16,784 nucleotides of DNA from Minisyncoccota bacterium (GTDB taxonomy: Bacteria; Patescibacteriota; Minisyncoccia; JAHIHE01; JAGLIN01). Below the pieces are notes generated by a model. It was not told where the DNA came from, ran no database searches, and saw nothing but the letters and a program-made list of their open reading frames with translations. The position numbers were made by a program, and so were the translations under genes. Positions 13,382 through 16,784 of this stretch are shown here, piece after piece. The stretch covers positions 1-16,784 of the forward strand of contig JAGLSJ010000004.1 of NCBI GenBank assembly GCA_023270095.1, read 5' to 3'. The first letter of the stretch is position 1; every line of letters starts with the position of its first letter.

Positions 13382-14692
13382 TTAATTTATATAGTTAGAC
13401 AAACAATATATAATTTGACCGAATGCAAGCCCTTCATCTCCACGAGGGACTTTTTTTGATGTATAAACATTATTATTTTCCAGATATGAGGACATAATTT
13501 GATTATTCGCTATTCCGCCGGCGAAAAAGATTTTACTGTTTTGATTATTTGAATTTTTATTGATAATTTCCAAAAACCCTTGAGCAAGATATAATTGTGC
13601 AGTTGCGGCAAGTCTTTTTTTATTTTTATTGATGTTTTTTAATAAATATTCAAAAAGAGGTGTTGTTTGTAAAATATATCTATTATAATCTTTATCGAAT
13701 GTAATTTTTGGAGCTAATTTATGAGGAATAGCTGAATTTTTTTCTAGAATTTTTATGGATTCGTGTTTTGATTTTCGTTCGTTTTTTGCAAAGTCAAGCA
13801 AAACTGAAACAGCATCTAAAATTCTTCCCGTGCTTGTTGTTGTTTGGCAATTGAAATTTTGTTGAAGTTGATTATAAAGAAGCTCAAATTCGTTTTTAGA
13901 ATAATGTTTTTTCACATTTTCATATATTTTTTCTTTCGGTAGAAATTTATTAAGAATACTAATGAGCATACGAGCCGGTTCTTTGACTGCTAAATCTCCG
14001 CCAAGCATAGTTTGTTCTTCAAGCGAGCCAATTCTTTCAATTTTGTAATTTTGAATGTCATCCTGAGCATAGTCAAAGGATTGCCGAAGAGCCTCTATTT
14101 TTAGGTTATTTTTAAATCCTCTAGTCTTCTTGTTGTGTGGAATTTCTTGGAGGAATTTAAAAACTTCTCCTCCCCAGATGTTCCCATCAAAACCTAAACC
14201 CGTGCCATCAGAAGCAATGCCGTAGAAAGTATTTGGTAGAGAATATTTTATATCAAGTCTAAAATTGTTACTGTCATTCTGAGCGGAGCGGAGCGGAGTC
14301 GAAGAATCTCTTGTAGTCTCAGTAGACTGAAATCCTTCGATAAGCTCAGGCTGACACTCATTATATTCAGGACAACAAAGCTTATCTCCAATTGCTGAGA
14401 ATATATGAGCTAGATGATGTTGAATTTTGATATGTTGAATTTTATATTTGTTTGATAACTCTTCTCCCAAAACCGTTGAAACATAAAGCGGATGTAAATC
14501 TGTCAAAATCACATCAGGCTTTTTGATTTTAATCTGCTTCAAAACAGCTTTTTTATAATTCTTGAAATTATCATCCTGCAAAAGATTGCCAAAATTTTTC
14601 GATATAAAAATTTTATCGTCAGAAAAAACTGCAAATCTTCCACAAGATTCGGCACCGAGGGCGAGAATATTGATATTTTGAATAATTTTCAT
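13382..14692 (-). CDS. hypF: HypF-like carbamoyltransferase domain protein (lacks acylphosphatase, zinc-finger and YrdC parts)
   Basis: It corresponds to the C-terminal Kae1-like domain of HypF, which moves the carbamoyl group from carbamoyl-AMP to HypE. Signatures are ILALGAESCGRFA (9-21), DLHPLYVST (65-73), the metal-binding QHHLAH (91-96), DGTGLGFDGNIWGGE (162-176), GGDLAVKEPAR (231-241), TSTGRILDAVSVLL (286-299), AGGIANNQ (391-398) and PRGDEGLAFGQ (416-426). At 436 residues it lacks the first half of a usual 750-residue HypF, and its own ATG and promoter suggest this is the real start. Residues 113-140 and about 201-213 are translated palindromic repeats. A carbamoyltransferase of the NodU/TobZ type is less likely because the motifs fit HypF. 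Confidence 0.88.
   Translation of the reverse strand: MKIIQNINILALGAESCGRFAVFSDDKIFISKNFGNLLQDDNFKNYKKAVLKQIKIKKPDVILTDLHPLYVSTVLGEELSNKYKIQHIKIQHHLAHIFSAIGDKLCCPEYNECQPELIEGFQSTETTRDSSTPLRSAQNDSNNFRLDIKYSLPNTFYGIASDGTGLGFDGNIWGGEVFKFLQEIPHNKKTRGFKNNLKIEALRQSFDYAQDDIQNYKIERIGSLEEQTMLGGDLAVKEPARMLISILNKFLPKEKIYENVKKHYSKNEFELLYNQLQQNFNCQTTTSTGRILDAVSVLLDFAKNERKSKHESIKILEKNSAIPHKLAPKITFDKDYNRYILQTTPLFEYLLKNINKNKKRLAATAQLYLAQGFLEIINKNSNNQNSKIFFAGGIANNQIMSSYLENNNVYTSKKVPRGDEGLAFGQIIYCLSNYIN
14054..14090. repeat. Fragment of the palindromic repeat inside the hypF-like gene
   Basis: TGTCATCCTGAGCATAG followed by TCAAAGGATTGCCGAAG is one half of the repeat family. It is in frame on the minus strand and encodes residues around ALRQSFDYAQDDI (201-213). 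Confidence 0.75.
14272..14356. repeat. Palindromic dispersed repeat, copy 6, in frame within the hypF-like gene
   Basis: The ends TGTCATTCTGAGC (14272-14284) and GCTCAGGCTGACA (14344-14356) are inverted with two mismatches. The inside contains GGAGC-type triplications (GAGCGGAGCGGAGCGGAG). Read on the minus strand, it encodes residues 113-140 of the protein (CQPELIEGFQ ... RSAQND) without a stop. Confidence 0.85.
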
Positions 14693-14730
14693 TTTTTATT
14701 TTTGTTATTGCAACTATATTTGCTTGTTGT

Positions 14731-14759
14731 ATTATATATTGTTGCCCAACTTTATACAA
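14731..14759 (-). promoter_or_regulatory. Promoter of the hypF-like gene
   Basis: TTGTAT (14759-14754), a 17-base spacer and perfect TATAAT (14736-14731) are seen on the minus strand. The start falls near 14724, about 32 bases before the ATG at 14692. Confidence 0.65.
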
Positions 14760-14952
14760 ATAGAATTGAACAATATTTCAATTTTTTAAAAAACTTGGAA
14801 TTAATCTTTTAGGGTTTTAAAGTTATTATCTAAAGTTTGGTTTTGCTTGTTTGCAAATGTTTTAAAGACTAAACTTTTGAATCGTAAAAAAATAAATTTA
14901 GAAATACGATAAATATCTCTCCAAACTGTTTGCCTGATTTAGGAGGATAAAT

Positions 14953-14982
14953 AAAAAACACGTATTTTAAAACGCATTTTTT
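14953..14982 (-). terminator. Terminator of the protease-like gene
   Basis: On the minus strand AAAAAATGCGT (14982-14972) pairs with the segment ending in GTTTTTT (14963-14953), 11 pairs including two G-U wobbles, with a T-tract. On the plus strand the wobbles become C-A mismatches, so the minus direction is favoured. Confidence 0.6.
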
Positions 14983-15009
14983 ATATGGAAATTGTTATTT
15001 TAAATTTCT

Positions 15010-15942
15010 TTATAAATTTTCTTCCATCACACTATCTATAAAATCTTTGACTTCGTTTGTTGGAATAAACAAATTTCCACTTTGACTGATGCCGATGATT
15101 TCTCCTTTAGTATTCAGTACTGGCGCTCCGTCAAATGTGTTTTTCAAAGAATTTACAGTCTTTATTCTTTTTTGTAAAACCAGTTTACCTTCTTCTGCCG
15201 TCGTTTTTAAAGAATAATCATCAATAAATTTTGAAACAATATCCGTCACAACTGCACTATCTATGACGATAATTGTTTCTCCTAGTTTGAGATTTTCTGA
15301 ATCACTTAAAGCAATGACAGGAAGATTGTTTTCCTCAATTTTGATGATTGCCAGTCCAGTAGGAAGATTAACCTTGATTAGCTCTGTTTCATAAACTTTT
15401 TCATTTTTCAGTTTTATCTTGATGATGTTTCTTTTTTCATCTTCGGAATTTATTTCTTTTGGAGTTATATTATCGATGGAAGTTATTATATATCCGTCGT
15501 TAGTTAGAATTATTCCTGATCCTTTATAAAATGAAGAACTTTCTTCACTTGAGAATTCCATAACCTCAACTACAGAAGGAGAAACTTTTTTAATAGCCTC
15601 TGTTACAGCTTCGTCTGGGGAAATTTTTATTTCTTTTATTACTTCCCAAACGGTTGTTCCCTCATTTACTTTCTTGAGAAATTCGTATTGATTTAGGCCT
15701 GGATATTTAAATAATAAATATGGTAGCGCGAATCTGTCTATTGTTATTCCTCCAATCCCTCCGACAATTAGAACGAAAAGAACAGAAAGGATTGTTTTTG
15801 AAATTGCATTAACTCTTTTTGGCTTGGGCAATTTTTTTTCCAATTCTTTAATTTCATTTTTTGGTTTTTTAAAAAAAGTTTCTGCTGAATCGTCATTGTT
15901 GTTTTGCTTATCTCTTAGAGATTTTATTGTGATATTTTTCAT
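15010..15942 (-). CDS. Trypsin/HtrA-fold membrane protein with all catalytic residues replaced
   Basis: The protein has 310 residues. An N-terminal cytoplasmic stretch (1-45) is followed by a membrane segment (about 48-68) and an extracytoplasmic trypsin-like domain (about 110-305), with no PDZ domain. The fold is recognisable by VSPSVVEV (120-127), GSGIILTNDGYIIT (141-154), LAIIKI (197-202), ALSDSENLKLGETI and the end GISQSGNLFIPTNEV. The usual TNNHV histidine position is Asp157 (TSIDNI), the DLAVLK aspartate is Gly196 (TGLAIIK), and the GNSGGP serine is Asp271 (FDGAPV). It is therefore probably a pseudoprotease with a binding or sensing role. It follows the membrane protein gene by 48 bp on the same strand and has no Shine-Dalgarno. 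Confidence 0.82.
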   Translation of the reverse strand: MKNITIKSLRDKQNNNDDSAETFFKKPKNEIKELEKKLPKPKRVNAISKTILSVLFVLIVGGIGGITIDRFALPYLLFKYPGLNQYEFLKKVNEGTTVWEVIKEIKISPDEAVTEAIKKVSPSVVEVMEFSSEESSSFYKGSGIILTNDGYIITSIDNITPKEINSEDEKRNIIKIKLKNEKVYETELIKVNLPTGLAIIKIEENNLPVIALSDSENLKLGETIIVIDSAVVTDIVSKFIDDYSLKTTAEEGKLVLQKRIKTVNSLKNTFDGAPVLNTKGEIIGISQSGNLFIPTNEVKDFIDSVMEENL

Positions 15943-15990
15943 TGGATGTAATTTAGTTTTGTTATTGCGAGTATTAATTATTAGGTTTAT

Positions 15991-16784
15991 TTATTTTATT
16001 TGCCAATTTTGAATTAAAATAATTAGTCCAATAAATAGAATAAAAAAGGATAAATTTAAAAAAACAGTTTTTCTTGAAAATTCATTTTTGAGATAACTTT
16101 TAAGTATATTCCAAAAACAGTAATAAGCAGAAAGAATTATGGAGCCAACTACTAGGTGGCTAGCTGGCCAAAAACTTAATGCCCAAACTAATTCTAACAT
16201 GATAAATCCGAGTAGAAAAGAGTATAAAATAAATGTTTTATTTTTTGCTGAATTAAGATGAATTCCGCTTGCTTTGCTTTTTATAAAATTGATTTTTGTG
16301 AGGTATAGAGTTGAAAAGAAAATAGATAGAAATATGATTAGCATAATGATCCAAGCTGGAAAGTCAAGAATAATGTATATGCCATAGGATCCCGATGATA
16401 TTAGAAAAATCGAAATGAGCGTGATTGTTTGGTTTAAATTATATCCTGAATCCAAGAGATTTAGTTTAACTTCTTTTTGTTCTATCCATTTTTCTTGTTG
16501 TAAAAAAAATCTTTCGATGCCAACTAAAGAAAAGGCGAATATAACCGAAGAGGAGATTATATAAAAATGTTGGAATGCATTTTCTCGTTGTAGAAATAAT
16601 TGTTCAAATCCTAACAAAGAAGGTTTAGATATATCTCCTAGTATTAATAAGAATAAAATACTCCCTAAGGAGAATAGCAAGGTTAAAATAATTGGAAGAA
16701 ATTTATACTTTGTTATCCAAAAAGCACTGAGAACTGATATTAGCAAAAGGACTATTAAAGAATCAAATGATGCTGAGTTTTCAA
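15991..16784 (-). CDS. Multi-pass membrane protein, unknown family, C-terminal part
   Basis: The reading frame is open to the right edge (its first visible codons read ENSASFDSLIVLLLIS), so the true start lies outside the window; an internal TTG at 16746 is not needed. About 263 residues are visible with roughly eight hydrophobic segments. A charged loop lies at LQQEKWIEQKEVKLNLL, and ELVWALSFWPASHLVVG is a motif-like stretch near the end. I recognise no transporter or enzyme signature. The stop is TAA at 15991-15993 and the protease-like gene follows on the same strand, so the two may form an operon and act together at the membrane. Confidence 0.75.
   Translation of the reverse strand, partial: ENSASFDSLIVLLLISVLSAFWITKYKFLPIILTLLFSLGSILFLLILGDISKPSLLGFEQLFLQRENAFQHFYIISSSVIFAFSLVGIERFFLQQEKWIEQKEVKLNLLDSGYNLNQTITLISIFLISSGSYGIYIILDFPAWIIMLIIFLSIFFSTLYLTKINFIKSKASGIHLNSAKNKTFILYSFLLGFIMLELVWALSFWPASHLVVGSIILSAYYCFWNILKSYLKNEFSRKTVFLNLSFFILFIGLIILIQNWQIK

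Larger units (their letters stand above)
14693..15009. other. 317-bp gap between the protease-like gene and the hypF-like gene
   Basis: It holds the terminator of the protease-like gene at its right end and opposed promoters at its left end. Between them, on the plus strand, TATCTCTCC and GGAGGATA (14942-14949) can form a hairpin, and ATACGA/TCGTA pairing is possible near 14880-14920. No ORF is convincing. TTGCAA (14708-14713) with TATTAT (14730-14735) could start a plus-strand RNA through the gap, but its 3' end is less well supported than the minus-strand terminator. Confidence 0.5.

Noticed and set aside
16744..16746. TTG as the start of the right-end membrane protein
   Set aside because: The frame is open through the window edge and the upstream residues continue a hydrophobic segment, so the gene is partial.
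1..16784. CRISPR array, transposase, phage or plasmid genes
   Set aside because: No regularly spaced direct repeats, no DDE or integrase motifs and no replication genes were found.

Overview
The window is AT-rich (roughly 30% G+C by eye) and bacterial. The genes point to a small-genome bacterium of the Candidate Phyla Radiation / Patescibacteria. The evidence is a short 606-residue IF-2, a DUF4446 protein, a compact 3D-domain cell-wall protein whose sequence style I associate with these bacteria, several one-helix-anchored secreted proteins, and long genes with almost no ribosome-binding sites. The lineage is an inference; no rRNA or ribosomal-protein gene is present to settle it.

Layout. 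Positions 1-735 (minus) hold the N-terminal part of a UvrD/PcrA-type helicase that runs off the left edge. Positions 736-2062 have no long gene but are dense in signals: a strong promoter followed 180 nt later by an intrinsic terminator (a probable small RNA or attenuated leader), a structured RNA region in front of a 26-codon ORF that has the only convincing Shine-Dalgarno/ATG pair in the window, three copies of a palindromic repeat, and a strong terminator. From 2063 to 11384 everything reads rightward: DUF4446 membrane protein, infB, rbfA, nrnA-type DHH phosphoesterase, two tandem paralogous membrane-anchored proteins of unknown family, endonuclease IV, a secreted beta-helix protein, family-4 uracil-DNA glycosylase, tRNA-Cys(GCA), tRNA-Leu(UAA) and a YbhN/AglD-type membrane protein. 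A 3D-domain protein (minus) follows, then hypE (plus) convergent with a hypF-like gene (minus) reduced to its carbamoyltransferase domain. At the right end (minus) are a trypsin/HtrA-fold protein that has lost all three catalytic residues and a multi-pass membrane protein cut by the window edge.

How the genes work together. infB, rbfA and nrnA form a translation/RNA-turnover group. Endonuclease IV and uracil-DNA glycosylase are two steps of base-excision repair, with UvrD nearby. HypE and the reduced HypF are the two proteins that make the thiocarboxamide/thiocyanate intermediate of the [NiFe]-hydrogenase cyanide ligand. No hydrogenase or other hyp gene is in view, and the reduced HypF lacks the domains that make carbamoyl-adenylate, so this pair is the most intriguing functional unit here.

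A family of 85-120 bp palindromic repeats with TGTCAT...ATGACA ends occurs six times plus one fragment. Two of these lie in frame inside the hypF-like gene and are translated. None of the 15 longer genes whose start is in view has a Shine-Dalgarno sequence, whereas purine-rich AGGAG-type tracts occur in the non-coding segments.
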